The position numbers and the translations under genes are program-made. DNA of 64,000 nt from Novosphingobium sp. PhB165 (lineage in GTDB: Bacteria; Pseudomonadota; Alphaproteobacteria; Sphingomonadales; Sphingomonadaceae), in NCBI RefSeq assembly GCF_004341845.1, contig NZ_SLVB01000001.1:558001-622000 (forward strand), written 5' to 3'. The notes beneath the pieces were generated by a model, which was not told the origin of the DNA, searched no databases, and was given only the letters and a program-made list of their open reading frames with translations. Of this stretch, positions 55,428-64,000 are shown piece after piece. Position 1 is the stretch's first letter. Each line of letters starts with the position of its first letter.

Positions 55428-57035
55428 ATGACTGAACAAGCCCTGATCGAAGCCGCTCGCGTGTCCAAGGCCTGGCCCTTCCAGGAGGCCCAGAAGCTGC
55501 TCAAGCGTTATCCGAATGGCAAACCCGGCAATGCGCCGGTGCTGTTCGAAACCGGCTACGGTCCCTCGGGCCTGCCGCATATCGGCACGTTCCAGGAAGT
55601 GCTGCGCACCACGCTGGTGCGCCGCGCCTACGAGACGCTGACCGGCGGCGCGCCCACGCGCCTTGTTGCCTTCTCGGACGACATGGACGGCCTGCGCAAG
55701 GTGCCGGACAATATTCCGGGCGCCGATGTGCTCGCCGCCAATCTCGGCAAGCCGCTCAGCCGCATTCCCGATCCTTTCGGCACGCACGAGAGCTTTGCCC
55801 ACCACAACAACGCGATGCTGCGCGACTTTCTTGACCGTTTCGGCTTCGATTACGAATTCGTCTCGGCCAGCGACCGCTACAATTCGGGGGCGTTCGACGC
55901 CGCGCTGACCCGCGTGCTGGAATGCAACCGGGGCATTCTCGATGTGATGCTGCCGACGCTGCGCGAGGAGCGTCGCAAGACCTATTCGCCGGTCCTGCCG
56001 GTCTCGCCCAGCAGCGGCGTGGTGCTTCAGGTTCCGGTCGAAGTGCTCGACGCGGCCACCGGCATGATCCGATTCACTGACGAGGACGGTTCTGTCGTCG
56101 AGCAGTCGGTATTCGGCGGCAAGGCCAAGCTCCAGTGGAAGGTCGACTGGGCGATGCGCTGGTACGCGCTGGGCGTCGACTATGAAATGTGCGGCAAGGA
56201 CCTGACCGATTCGGTCACCCAGTCGGGCAAGATCGTGCAGATCCTCGGCGGGCGTAAGCCGGAAGGCCTGATCTACGAGCTGTTCCTTGACGAGAATGGT
56301 GAGAAGATCTCGAAGTCCAAGGGCAACGGCCTGACCATCGAGCAGTGGCTGACTTACGGCACTGAGGAATCGCTGGGCTTCTACCTGTTCCGCGAGCCCA
56401 AGAGCGCCAAGCAGCTCCATGTCGGCGTGATTCCCAAGGCGGTGGACGAGTACTGGCAGTTCCGCGGCAATCTGGCCGATCAGGCGGTCGACAAGCAGCT
56501 CGGCAACCCGGTCTGGCACCTGCTGCGCGCGAGCGCTTCTGGTGAGGGCGCGGGCGCAGGCGATACCGTGCCGGTGACGTTCTCGCTGCTGCTCAACCTT
56601 GTCGGCGTGCTGGGCGCGGATGCCACCGCGGAGCAGGTCTGGTCCTACCTCGGCAACTATATCGAGGATGCCCGTCCCGAAGCGCATCCGGAACTGGGCG
56701 AGATGGTCCGCGCCGCGCTCGCCACCAACCGCGACTTCATCGCGCCGACCCTGAAGCGCCGCGCGCCGACCGCCAATGAGGCCGAAGCGCTCAAGGTGCT
56801 GGACGCCGAACTGGAAAAGCTGGGCGGCGATGCCACGGCGGAAAACCTCCAGAACGCCGTCTACGAGATCGGCAAGAACGAGGCCTATGGCTTCGAGACG
56901 CTGCGCGACTGGTTCAAGGCGCTCTACGAGACGCTGCTCGGTTCCCCGCAGGGGCCGCGCATGGGCAGCTTCATTGCCCTTTACGGCGTGCCCGAAACGC
57001 GCAAACTGATTGCGGAGGCCCTTTCGGCCGCTTGA
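55428..57035 (+). CDS. lysK: Class I lysyl-tRNA synthetase
   Basis: 535 residues. This is the archaeal-type class I LysRS, used by most alphaproteobacteria instead of class II LysS. The HIGH motif appears as SGLPHIGTF at about 47-55 and the KMSKS loop as EKISKSKGNGLT. Rossmann-fold segments RLVAFSDDMDGLRKVPDN and WAMRWYALGVDYEMCGKDL also fit. ATG 55428 gives MTEQALIEAARVSKAWPFQEA. The gene is sometimes labelled lysS. Confidence 0.95.
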   Translation: MTEQALIEAARVSKAWPFQEAQKLLKRYPNGKPGNAPVLFETGYGPSGLPHIGTFQEVLRTTLVRRAYETLTGGAPTRLVAFSDDMDGLRKVPDNIPGADVLAANLGKPLSRIPDPFGTHESFAHHNNAMLRDFLDRFGFDYEFVSASDRYNSGAFDAALTRVLECNRGILDVMLPTLREERRKTYSPVLPVSPSSGVVLQVPVEVLDAATGMIRFTDEDGSVVEQSVFGGKAKLQWKVDWAMRWYALGVDYEMCGKDLTDSVTQSGKIVQILGGRKPEGLIYELFLDENGEKISKSKGNGLTIEQWLTYGTEESLGFYLFREPKSAKQLHVGVIPKAVDEYWQFRGNLADQAVDKQLGNPVWHLLRASASGEGAGAGDTVPVTFSLLLNLVGVLGADATAEQVWSYLGNYIEDARPEAHPELGEMVRAALATNRDFIAPTLKRRAPTANEAEALKVLDAELEKLGGDATAENLQNAVYEIGKNEAYGFETLRDWFKALYETLLGSPQGPRMGSFIALYGVPETRKLIAEALSAA

Positions 57036-57047
57036 TTGGGGCCGAAT

Positions 57048-57578
57048 ATGCACAAGAATCCGCGAACGCCCGAGGAACTCGCCGAGGAACTCCTCGGGCG
57101 TAAGCTGGAGGAACTCGATCCCGAAGACCGCCATGTGCTGTGCCGGATCGCGTCGGGAACGCTGATCGGCCCCGATGCGGACGAACTGGCCTCCATGCAC
57201 GCCTCGCACGGCGACCGCATTGCCGACAAAGTGGCGGCGGTTGGCGGTAGCTGGGGTTTCATCATTGCGTTCGGCGTTGTGCTGTTGGTCTGGATGCTGC
57301 TCAATTCCAGCGTGCTACAGGCACTCGGGATCAAGCCCTTCGACGCCTATCCCTACATCTTCCTGAACCTGATGCTCTCGATGCTGGCGGCGATCCAGGC
57401 GCCGGTCATCATGATGAGCCAGAACAGGCAGTCGGACAAAGATCGCATCACCGCCCGCCACGACTATGAGGTGAACTTGCGCACGCAGCTGGAGATCATC
57501 CGGCTGCACCGCCGCTTCGATCACCTCATGGAATATCTGGACAACCGGCAGGCGGCCAAGGACGGCGAAGAGGCCTGA
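57048..57578 (+). CDS. DUF1003 membrane protein
   Basis: 176 residues. The DUF1003 core has two membrane spans (WGFIIAFGVVLLVWMLLNS and YIFLNLMLSMLAAIQAPVIMMSQ), followed by NRQSDKDRITARHDYEVNLRTQLEI, the family hallmark. Upstream there is a soluble region with C-R-I-A-S-G-T. Function unknown. ATG 57048 was preferred over a TTG four codons earlier. It lies 12 bp after lysK and is probably co-transcribed. Confidence 0.88.
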   Translation: MHKNPRTPEELAEELLGRKLEELDPEDRHVLCRIASGTLIGPDADELASMHASHGDRIADKVAAVGGSWGFIIAFGVVLLVWMLLNSSVLQALGIKPFDAYPYIFLNLMLSMLAAIQAPVIMMSQNRQSDKDRITARHDYEVNLRTQLEIIRLHRRFDHLMEYLDNRQAAKDGEEA

Positions 57579-57591
57579 TCGCCACCCGCGC

Positions 57592-58308
57592 TTACTGCCA
57601 GCGGCGTGCGCGGTACCATTTGGTGACGACGTACTTCACGCCGCGCTCCACCGGGCGGGCGGCATGCAGCGTCCACGGATTGGGTGATCCGTCCGGACAG
57701 GCATTGTTCCAGAGCAGCAGCGTGCCGGGCTGGGGCGTAACGCGCAGGCCAAGCTTGGTGAAATCGGTATAGCCGCCCAGTTCCACCGTGTTGAGGTAGA
57801 CCATCGCGGTCCAGCTGCGCTGGCCGCCGTTGCCGTCCTCTTGCGGCCAGTAGTCGGCATCGGTGTCGAACCAGTCGCAATGTTCGTGGTAATATTCGCC
57901 GCAGCGGTAGCGCTGGCCCTGCGCGCATTCGCTGCGGGCAGCGTCCAGTCCGGTGAGGCGGCTCAGGTCGCGTTCCAGTGCGCGGATCGTGGGGTCGGCC
58001 GGGTCGATATCGCCTGAATAGCTGGTGCGGTAGCCTTCCCAGTCCTCCTCCTCGACAAGGCGGGAGGGGCAGGCGACCGCGTCGATCAGCGATGTGAGCC
58101 GGTGGCAGGCATCGGCGGAGATAAAGTCCGCCACGGTGTAGATCTCCGCGCCTTCGATGACGGCGCGGTGTGCAGAGGGTACCCGCGCCAGCCGGTCGCG
58201 CACTCCGGCACCGATCCGGGCCAGCGCCTCGCAGTCAGGATGGTTTTCTCCCCTCATTGCAAGGGAGAGTAACTCAGCGGCCGGTAAGATCAATCGCTTG
58301 CTTCGCAC
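57592..58308 (-). CDS. 2OG-Fe(II) oxygenase (prolyl 4-hydroxylase-like)
   Basis: Up to 238 residues from GTG 58308; an ATG at 58257 is an alternative. The P4Hc pattern is present: VADFISADACHRL, then the iron ligands His-x-Asp in YHEHCDWFDTD and the distal His in WTLHAARPVERGVKYVVTKWYR, with the Lys of KYVV as the 2-oxoglutarate ligand. GGYTDFTKLGLRVTPQPGTLLLW is typical. It probably hydroxylates a proline or similar side chain; the target is unknown. Confidence 0.88.
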   Translation of the reverse strand: MRSKRLILPAAELLSLAMRGENHPDCEALARIGAGVRDRLARVPSAHRAVIEGAEIYTVADFISADACHRLTSLIDAVACPSRLVEEEDWEGYRTSYSGDIDPADPTIRALERDLSRLTGLDAARSECAQGQRYRCGEYYHEHCDWFDTDADYWPQEDGNGGQRSWTAMVYLNTVELGGYTDFTKLGLRVTPQPGTLLLWNNACPDGSPNPWTLHAARPVERGVKYVVTKWYRARRWQ

Positions 58309-58316
58309 ATAGGAAA

Positions 58317-58346
58317 ATGGCCCCGAAGCGGGTGCTTCGGGGCCAT
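58317..58346 (-). terminator. Terminator of the RcnB-like gene
   Basis: A perfect 13-bp stem (ATGGCCCCGAAGC) with a 4-nt loop; on the minus strand it is followed by TTTTCC. It lies 6 bp past the stop of the gene ending at 58352. Confidence 0.85.
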
Positions 58347-58351
58347 TCGTT

Positions 58352-59374
58352 TCAGTAGAAGAAATCGTAGATCACATCGACCACCTGGCCGGTGTAGACA
58401 TCCACCAGCACCACGTCGTCATAATAGCGGACCCAGCGATAGGGGCCGTAGACCGGCGGCAGGCGGTACATCCACGGATCGTCGAGCCAGTACGAGCTGC
58501 CGTAGAACAGCGAGCCCAGCGTGAACCCGATGCCGATGCGCCGATAGGCGTAGCCGCGATAGGGCGCATAGTAGGGCCGTCCGCGATAGATATCGCTGTG
58601 GGCACTGCGGTAGTCGCGCCAGTCGTAACGCTGGTCGCGGCGCCAGTTGTCGCGATCCCAGTTGCGGTTGCCGCCGTTGTTGCGGTTGTCCCAGCGATGA
58701 TCGTCGTTGCGATTATCGTTGCGGTTGTTGTTCCAGTGCGGATCGCGCTGGTCGTTGCGGTACGAGGGGCTCTTCCAGGCGCTGGTCCGGTCGGGGCCGC
58801 GATCGGGAATGGCGCCCGGACCACCCGGGACACCGCCCGGAACGGGGCGAACCTGTGGCGGTCCACCGGGGCGGTCGTCGCGGCCCTGTGCCCAGTTGGG
58901 TGCGCGGTTGCCTTGCGGAGGACGCGGGTCGTCGCGCTGCATCGGCGGGCGGCCCTGCTGGGCGAAGTTCGGTGCCTGCTGGCCCTGAGGGCGCGCGCCC
59001 GGATTCCAGAAGGGCACGTGGCCCGGCTGGCGATCGTTCTGCTGCGGGCGTGCCTGTGCCTGCACGGGCGGGCGGCCCTGCATCTGCATCTGCGGTCGAG
59101 GCTGGCCCTGCGGCTGAGCCTGTGGCGCCTGCATCTGCGGACGCGACGGACCCTGCTGCACGGCGCCCCGGTTGGCAAAACCGCCACCGTTGCGGCCGCC
59201 GCCACCGTCACCGCCGTGATTGCGGGCTTGATTGTCACCACGGGCGTTAGCCGCGCGTTGGTCGTCTCGGGCCATGGCGGGCGCCGAAAGGGCCGTCACT
59301 GCCACCGCCATGGCACCAGCAGCACCCACGCCCTTGAGGAACTTCGCCTTCAATGTCGTACCCTTCGTAATCAT
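58352..59374 (-). CDS. Exported RcnB-like protein with Gln/Pro/Arg/Asn-rich central region
   Basis: 340 residues: a Sec signal (FLKGVGAAGAMAVAVTALSAPAMA), then about 190 low-complexity residues, first Gln/Pro/Gly-rich (PQMQAPQAQPQGQPRPQMQ), then Asn/Arg/Asp-rich (WNNNRNDNRNDDHRWDNR). The last 90 residues resemble the RcnB domain (YAYRRIGIGFTLGSLFYG, RYYDDVVLVDVYTGQVVDVI), a periplasmic nickel/cobalt-related domain in enteric bacteria. The middle is probably disordered. Function here is unknown. Confidence 0.8.
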   Translation of the reverse strand: MITKGTTLKAKFLKGVGAAGAMAVAVTALSAPAMARDDQRAANARGDNQARNHGGDGGGGRNGGGFANRGAVQQGPSRPQMQAPQAQPQGQPRPQMQMQGRPPVQAQARPQQNDRQPGHVPFWNPGARPQGQQAPNFAQQGRPPMQRDDPRPPQGNRAPNWAQGRDDRPGGPPQVRPVPGGVPGGPGAIPDRGPDRTSAWKSPSYRNDQRDPHWNNNRNDNRNDDHRWDNRNNGGNRNWDRDNWRRDQRYDWRDYRSAHSDIYRGRPYYAPYRGYAYRRIGIGFTLGSLFYGSSYWLDDPWMYRLPPVYGPYRWVRYYDDVVLVDVYTGQVVDVIYDFFY

Positions 59375-59504
59375 TTCCGGTCTCCAAACCGGACTTGCCG
59401 CACCCTCTCGCGGCTTATCCTAAGACACTGGATACAGGGGATGGGCTGTCGCATCCGTGAACCGGGCGGTTGCCGTTCGTTCATAATTGCATAAACGAAA
59501 ATGA

Positions 59505-59542
59505 ACGGGCCGCCGCCCCGGTTTCCCGGAACGGCGGCCCGT
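59505..59542 (-). terminator. Terminator of ettA
   Basis: ACGGGCCGCCG (59505-59515) pairs with CGGCGGCCCGT (59532-59542), with a smaller hairpin inside the loop; on the minus strand it is followed by TCATTTTCG. Confidence 0.75.
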
Positions 59543-59573
59543 GCGGTTCGCGAGGAGCGCTCCGGTCAGAGCG

Positions 59574-61247
59574 TCAGCGCGTCAGCTTCTTGTAAGCCAG
59601 ACGGGTCGGACGATCGGCCGCATCGCCAAGGCGGCGGCGCTTGTCTTCTTCGTAGGCTTCGAAGTTGCCTTCGAACCATTCGACATGGCTGTCACCCTCG
59701 AAGGCGAGGATGTGCGTGGCCAGACGGTCAAGGAAGAAACGGTCGTGGCTGATGACCACGGCGCAGCCTGCGAAGTTTTCGATGGCTTCTTCCAGCGCGC
59801 CCAGCGTTTCCACGTCAAGGTCGTTGGTCGGTTCGTCGAGCAGCAGGACGTTGCCGCCAAGCTTCAGCATCTTGGCCATGTGCACGCGGTTGCGTTCACC
59901 GCCCGAGAGCTTGCCGACGTTCTTCTGCTGGTCGGCGCCCTTGAAGTTGAACGCGCCGACATAGGCGCGGGTCGACATCTCGTGCTTGTTGACGGTCATG
60001 TAGTCATGACCCTCCGAGATTTCTTCCCAGACGTTCTTCTTCGGATCGAGGTGATCGCGGCTCTGGTCCACGAAGCCGAGGTGCACGGTGGAGCCGATTT
60101 CGATCGAGCCGGTGTCAGGCGTTTCCTTGCCGGTGAGCAGCTTGAACAGCGTCGACTTACCCGCGCCGTTCGGGCCGATCACGCCGACGATGCCGCCCGG
60201 CGGCAGGATGAACGAGAGGTTCTCGAACAGCAGCTTGTCGCCGTAGGCCTTGGAGATGTCCTTGACCTCGATGACCTTGCCGCCAAGACGCTCGGGGACC
60301 TGGATGACGATCTGGGCCTTGCCGGGCTTGCGGCCGGCCTGGGCGTCCTGAAGCTGCTCGAACTTGCGGATACGCGCCTTCGACTTGGTCTGGCGGGCGG
60401 CGGGCGTCTGCCGCATCCATTCCAGCTCGTCCTTGAGCGCCTTCTGGCGGCCGGATTCCTCGCGGTCCTCCTGCTCCATGCGCTTGGCTTTCTTCTCGAG
60501 GTAGGTCGAGTAGTTGCCTTCGTACGGGAAGTACTTTCCGCGGTCGAGTTCGAGGATCCAGTCCACCACGTGGTCAAGGAAGTAGCGGTCGTGGGTGATC
60601 ATCAGCACCGCGCCCGCGTATTCCTTGAGGTGGTTTTCCAGCCATTCGACGGATTCGGCGTCAAGGTGGTTGGTCGGTTCGTCGAGCAGCAGGATCGACG
60701 GCTTCTGAATCAGCAGGCGCGTCAGCGCGACGCGGCGCTTTTCACCGCCCGAGAGCTTGTCCACCGGCCAGTCGCCCGGCGGGCAGCGCAGCGCTTCCAT
60801 CGCGATTTCGAGCTGGTTGTCGAGCGTCCAGCCATCGACCGCGTCGATCTTGTCCTGCAGTTCGCTCATCTCGGCGCCGAGTGCTTCGAAATCGGCGTCT
60901 TCCTCGCCCATTTCCATGCCGATCTGGTTGAAGCGATCGACCATGTCGGCCGTTGCGCGCGCGCCGTCCTTGACGTTCTCAAGCACGGTCTTGCTGGGAT
61001 CGAGTTCCGGCTCCTGCTCAAGGTAGCCGACTGTGATGTTCTCACCGGCCCAGGCTTCGCCCGTGTAATCGGTGTCGATGCCGGCCATGATCTTGATCAG
61101 GGTCGACTTACCGGCACCGTTCGGACCGACGATGCCGATCTTGGCACCCTGGTAGAACTGGAGGTTGATGTCGGAGAGCACCGGCTTCGGAGCGCCGGTG
61201 AAGGTCTTGGTCATGCCCTTCATGACGAAGGCGTATTGGGCAGCCAT
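59574..61247 (-). CDS. ettA: Energy-dependent translational throttle protein EttA (ABC-F)
   Basis: 557 residues, two ABC ATPase domains in one chain without membrane spans, the ABC-F family acting on the ribosome E site. Each half has a Walker A (IVGPNGAGKSTLIKI; VIGPNGAGKSTLFKL), a signature (LSGGEKRRVAL; LSGGERNRVHM) and a Walker B (LLLDEPTNHLD; LLLDEPTNDLD). The linker helix region with RKFEQLQD and the arm domain are consistent with EttA. ATG 61247 follows AGAGGAAACCG on the minus strand; the frame stays open far upstream but that part is antisense to a peptidase gene. Confidence 0.96.
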   Translation of the reverse strand: MAAQYAFVMKGMTKTFTGAPKPVLSDINLQFYQGAKIGIVGPNGAGKSTLIKIMAGIDTDYTGEAWAGENITVGYLEQEPELDPSKTVLENVKDGARATADMVDRFNQIGMEMGEEDADFEALGAEMSELQDKIDAVDGWTLDNQLEIAMEALRCPPGDWPVDKLSGGEKRRVALTRLLIQKPSILLLDEPTNHLDAESVEWLENHLKEYAGAVLMITHDRYFLDHVVDWILELDRGKYFPYEGNYSTYLEKKAKRMEQEDREESGRQKALKDELEWMRQTPAARQTKSKARIRKFEQLQDAQAGRKPGKAQIVIQVPERLGGKVIEVKDISKAYGDKLLFENLSFILPPGGIVGVIGPNGAGKSTLFKLLTGKETPDTGSIEIGSTVHLGFVDQSRDHLDPKKNVWEEISEGHDYMTVNKHEMSTRAYVGAFNFKGADQQKNVGKLSGGERNRVHMAKMLKLGGNVLLLDEPTNDLDVETLGALEEAIENFAGCAVVISHDRFFLDRLATHILAFEGDSHVEWFEGNFEAYEEDKRRRLGDAADRPTRLAYKKLTR

Positions 61248-61532
61248 CGGTTTCCTCTGGAATAGGATCTGGGTCTGGAAATTGGGGTTCGCTCTACAGG
61301 GGCGCGGCCCCCTTGCCAAGGCCGCCTCCATAAGTGGGGCCTGTATGGCTTCGTGCGTTGTATCGATGTTGGAGATTGTGTCGGTGGGGGCGATTTTCAA
61401 GGTGGTCCGAAGCGGCGGATTCTTCGCGCCATTCGGCCCCGCGGCAAAGTGCGAACGCGCCTGGCTGGTCCCGTCGTGCATGGCCGAGATGGACCGGTTG
61501 GCACGAGCGGTGGAGCGCGTTACGTCTCTGTC

Positions 61533-62903
61533 ATGCAACGCAGATTCTCTCGCGCGGCGCTTCTTGCCGCATCCGCCGCTTCGCTCATCGCAGCGCCCGC
61601 TTTCGCCACGCCTCAGGAAGGTTCGGGCACGGCCTGGGACATCGTCGAGGGCCTGACCACGGAGATCGGTCCGCGCCTTGCCGGTTCGGATGCGGAAGGC
61701 CGCGCGCGCGTCTGGGCCGAGGCGAGGCTCAAGGCATTGGGCTTCCAGAACGTCAAGGTCGAGCCTTTCTCCACGCTCGCCTGGACGCGCGGCGAGGAAA
61801 AGGCGACGCTGATCGCGCCTTACACGCAGCCGCTGGCAATCGCCGCGCTGGGCATGTCGGTGCCGACTCCGGCGGGCGGGCTCAAGGCCGAGATGGTGTA
61901 CTTCCCCACGCTCGACGCACTGCGCGCCGCGCCTGACGGCTCGCTCAAGGGCAAGGTTGCCTTCGTGGACCACGCCATGCGCGCGGCGCAGGATGGTTCG
62001 GGCTACGGCCCATATGGCGACGTGCGCCGCAAGGGCCCGGCGCTTGCCTCGCAGAAGGGCGCCGCCGCCATCGTCATCCGCTCGGCCGGAACCGACAACC
62101 ACCGCAATCCGCATACCGGTACGACCATATTCCCCAAGGGTGTGACGGCGATCCCGGCAGGCGCGGTCTCGAACCCCGATGCCGACCTGATCGCCCGCGT
62201 CGCCAAGCGCGGTCAGCCGATGAAGATCGATCTGACACTGATGGGCAAGCCGTTCCCCAACGCGCCTTCGGGCAATGTGATTGGCGAACTGCCGGGCCGC
62301 GATCCTTCGCTGCCGAAGATCGTGCTGGCCTGCCATCTCGATTCCTGGGACCTCGGCACCGGCGCCATCGACAATGCTTCGGGCTGCGCCATCGTGACCG
62401 CCGCCGCACTTGCCGCGCAGAAGGACGGGCAGACCTTGCGCACGATCCGCGTGCTCTGGGCCGGTAACGAGGAAATGGGCCTCAACGACGGTGGCAATGC
62501 CGCCTATGTGCGGATGCACGGATCCGAGCCGCATGCACTGGCGATGGAAAGCGACTTCGGCGCGGACAAGGTGTGGCAGGTGAAGTTCTCGGTCGCGTCG
62601 CAGAACCAGGCGATGATCGACAAGGTCAAGGCGGCGCTCTGGCCGATGGGCATTACCCCGCACGAAGGCGCGGCCGATGGCGGCGAGGACGTGTCCGGCA
62701 TCATTCAGGCGCAGAAGCTTGCGGTGATCGACCTCGGGCAGGACGGCACCCATTATTTCGACCTGCACCACACGCCCGACGATACGCTGGACAAGGTCGA
62801 TCCGGCCGCGCTTCAGCAGAATGTCGATGCCTGGACGGCCGTGCTCAAGGTGATCGCCAACGAGCCCGGCGAGATCGCCAAGGTTCCGGCGCACTCTGAA
62901 TGA
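61533..62903 (+). CDS. Exported M28 family metallopeptidase
   Basis: 456 residues with a signal peptide (RAALLAASAASLIAAPAFA). The protease-associated insert lies around residues 130-250. The M28 zinc set follows: His/Asp in LACHLDSWDLGTGAIDNASG, Glu-Glu in WAGNEEMGL, Asp in MESDFGADK and His in YFDLHHTPDDTLDKVD. It is probably a periplasmic aminopeptidase or carboxypeptidase. ATG 61533 was chosen as the signal peptide start. It is divergent from ettA across a 285-bp gap without clear features. Confidence 0.92.
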   Translation: MQRRFSRAALLAASAASLIAAPAFATPQEGSGTAWDIVEGLTTEIGPRLAGSDAEGRARVWAEARLKALGFQNVKVEPFSTLAWTRGEEKATLIAPYTQPLAIAALGMSVPTPAGGLKAEMVYFPTLDALRAAPDGSLKGKVAFVDHAMRAAQDGSGYGPYGDVRRKGPALASQKGAAAIVIRSAGTDNHRNPHTGTTIFPKGVTAIPAGAVSNPDADLIARVAKRGQPMKIDLTLMGKPFPNAPSGNVIGELPGRDPSLPKIVLACHLDSWDLGTGAIDNASGCAIVTAAALAAQKDGQTLRTIRVLWAGNEEMGLNDGGNAAYVRMHGSEPHALAMESDFGADKVWQVKFSVASQNQAMIDKVKAALWPMGITPHEGAADGGEDVSGIIQAQKLAVIDLGQDGTHYFDLHHTPDDTLDKVDPAALQQNVDAWTAVLKVIANEPGEIAKVPAHSE

Positions 62904-62925
62904 GCCGGATGATCTGAATTAGGGG

Positions 62926-62953
62926 AAAGGGGCGGGAGATTTTCCGCCCCTTT
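62926..62953. terminator. Bidirectional terminator
   Basis: AAAGGGGCGG and CCGCCCCTTT form a 10-bp stem followed by T residues on both strands, between convergent genes ending at 62903 and 62959. Confidence 0.85.
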
Positions 62954-62958
62954 TCGTA

Positions 62959-63837
62959 TCAACCTGCCGCTGCGATCCGTTCGGCGACGGCAATCAGGCG
63001 CTGCGCCTGATCGAGGTGCAGCAGTTCGGTCATTTTGCCATCGACGCGAATGGCGCCCTTGCCCTGGTTTTCGGGCTGGGCGAAAGCCTCGATCACGCTG
63101 CGGGCCCATGCCAGATCGGTCTCGCTGGGCGAGAACACCGTGTTGCAGGGCTCGACTTGCGCGGGGTGTATCAGGCTCTTGCCGTCGAAGCCGAACATCA
63201 GGCCCTGACGCGCCTCGGCCTCGAAAGCGTCGAGGTCGCGGAACTCGTTGCAGACACCGTCGAGAATGGCGACGCCATGCGCGCGGGCGGCAGCGACCGC
63301 CATCGAGAGGAACGGCAGGAACGGTGTGCGGCACGGCGTAAGCTGCGCGCGCATTTCCTTGGCAAGGTCGTTGGTGCCCATGATCCAGAGCGAGAGCCGC
63401 GTCGTTTCGGCCATGGCGGCGATGGCGGGCAGGTTGCCCACGCTCGCGCATGTCTCGATCATGGTCCAGAGCTGCATGGCGGGTGCGGCACCGGCCAGCG
63501 CTGCGTTGTAGCGGGCGATGTCGTCGGGGTTGTTCACCTTGGGAACGAGCACCGCGTCGGCCTGCGATCCGGCGATGGCGGCAAGGTCAGCAGCGCCCCA
63601 TTCGGTATCCAGTCCATTGGCGCGGATAACCACTTCGCGGTGGCCGAAACCGCCTTCCGCCACGGCACGTATCGCCGTTTCGCGCGCGGCATCTTTCGCC
63701 TCGGGCGCAACGGCGTCCTCAAGGTCCAGAATCACCACGTCGCAGGGCAGGGTGCGGGCCTTGGCGATGGCGCGTTCGTTGGATGCCGGGAGGTAAAGCG
63801 CGCTGCGGCGCGGGCGGTCATTGGGGGTAGCGGTCAT
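62959..63837 (-). CDS. HpcH/HpaI aldolase/citrate lyase family protein (CitE-like)
   Basis: 292 residues. It belongs to the citE/malyl-CoA lyase superfamily: RSALYLPASNERAIAKA at the start, VVILDLEDAVAPEAKDAAR (metal-binding Glu/Asp), EVVIRANGLDTEWG, VLVPKVN, MIETCASV and GFDGKSLIHPAQV. Such enzymes cleave or form citryl-CoA, malyl-CoA or related esters; the stand-alone context without citD or citF favours a CoA-ester lyase or thioesterase. ATG 63837. The last 163 bp of the window upstream of it show no identifiable gene. Confidence 0.9.
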   Translation of the reverse strand: MTATPNDRPRRSALYLPASNERAIAKARTLPCDVVILDLEDAVAPEAKDAARETAIRAVAEGGFGHREVVIRANGLDTEWGAADLAAIAGSQADAVLVPKVNNPDDIARYNAALAGAAPAMQLWTMIETCASVGNLPAIAAMAETTRLSLWIMGTNDLAKEMRAQLTPCRTPFLPFLSMAVAAARAHGVAILDGVCNEFRDLDAFEAEARQGLMFGFDGKSLIHPAQVEPCNTVFSPSETDLAWARSVIEAFAQPENQGKGAIRVDGKMTELLHLDQAQRLIAVAERIAAAG

Positions 63838-64000
63838 CCTGTCGGGCTCCTCGGCGGGGGAAGTTCAATGCGTTGGAGAGGGCGCCCGGGTCAAGCGGAG
63901 CACCGCGATGCCCGGGCGATACATGACCGGCCCTTGCGGGGTAATCATGGTTGCTAACCCGTTACCCGCCGGATGAGGGCTTATGCATTGGCCTAAAGTC

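Noticed and set aside
61248..62894. Extension of ettA to more than 1100 residues
   Set aside because: The added part is antisense to the M28 peptidase gene, and the ATG at 61247 has a good ribosome-binding site and the family-normal start.
63016..63957. Open frame on the plus strand near the right end
   Set aside because: Antisense of the CitE-like gene with no domain; Arg/Gly/His-rich shadow composition.

Overview
This 64-kb window is GC-rich chromosomal DNA of an alphaproteobacterium, most likely a sphingomonad (Novosphingobium/Sphingobium type; this is inference, since no rRNA is present). The indicators are a CcrM-type GANTC methyltransferase, a class I (archaeal-type) lysyl-tRNA synthetase, a split PntAA/PntAB/PntB transhydrogenase preceded by a tiny aa3-oxidase subunit IV gene, an F1-only atpHAGDC cluster without F0 genes, CobT, and several families of short extragenic palindromes. 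I see no tRNA, rRNA, CRISPR array, complete insertion sequence or prophage. Almost all of the window is housekeeping.

Layout. 0-6 kb: GNAT acetyltransferase, PQQ-dependent sugar dehydrogenase-like lipoprotein, rnhB, SDR oxidoreductase, ccrM behind a dense GANTC array, folP. 6-12 kb: small exported protein, degenerate NtrC-type regulator, and a coxIV-pntAA-[DUF559 cassette]-pntAB-pntB operon. 12-19.4 kb: dgt, an NAD(P)-binding protein, then a tandem glycine riboswitch driving gcvT-gcvH-gcvPA-gcvPB. 19.4-28 kb: membrane protein, two entericidin lipopeptides, DMT exporter, HTH gene remnant, orphan cpaF, two large multi-span membrane proteins flanking a small HNH gene. 28-32.8 kb: ATP synthase F1 genes. 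33-46 kb: DUF1203-ada, priA, DUF4197 lipoprotein, transaldolase, cobT, nitroreductase, cysS, 2-hydroxyacid dehydrogenase, an S24 repressor divergent from a 62-aa gene, metallo-beta-lactamase-fold hydrolase. 46-50 kb: MAPEG protein, then the rpmF-plsX-fabH-ihfA-merR block. 50-64 kb: sixA, DinG-like helicase, padR-DUF2218, mscS, class I lysS, DUF1003, 2OG oxygenase, RcnB-like protein, ettA, M28 peptidase, CitE-like lyase.

Two observations stand out. First, the 223-bp gap upstream of ccrM carries eleven GANTC sites in 155 bp. Every spacing is close to a multiple of 10 bp, so the sites fall on one face of the helix, directly in front of the enzyme that methylates them. Second, a DUF559 (VSR-like nuclease fold) gene sits between two inverted, structure-conserving two-hairpin repeats inside the pnt operon. 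The same repeat pair, without a gene between the copies, sits between gcvH and gcvPA. Together they look like an autonomous and a non-autonomous form of one repeat-associated element.
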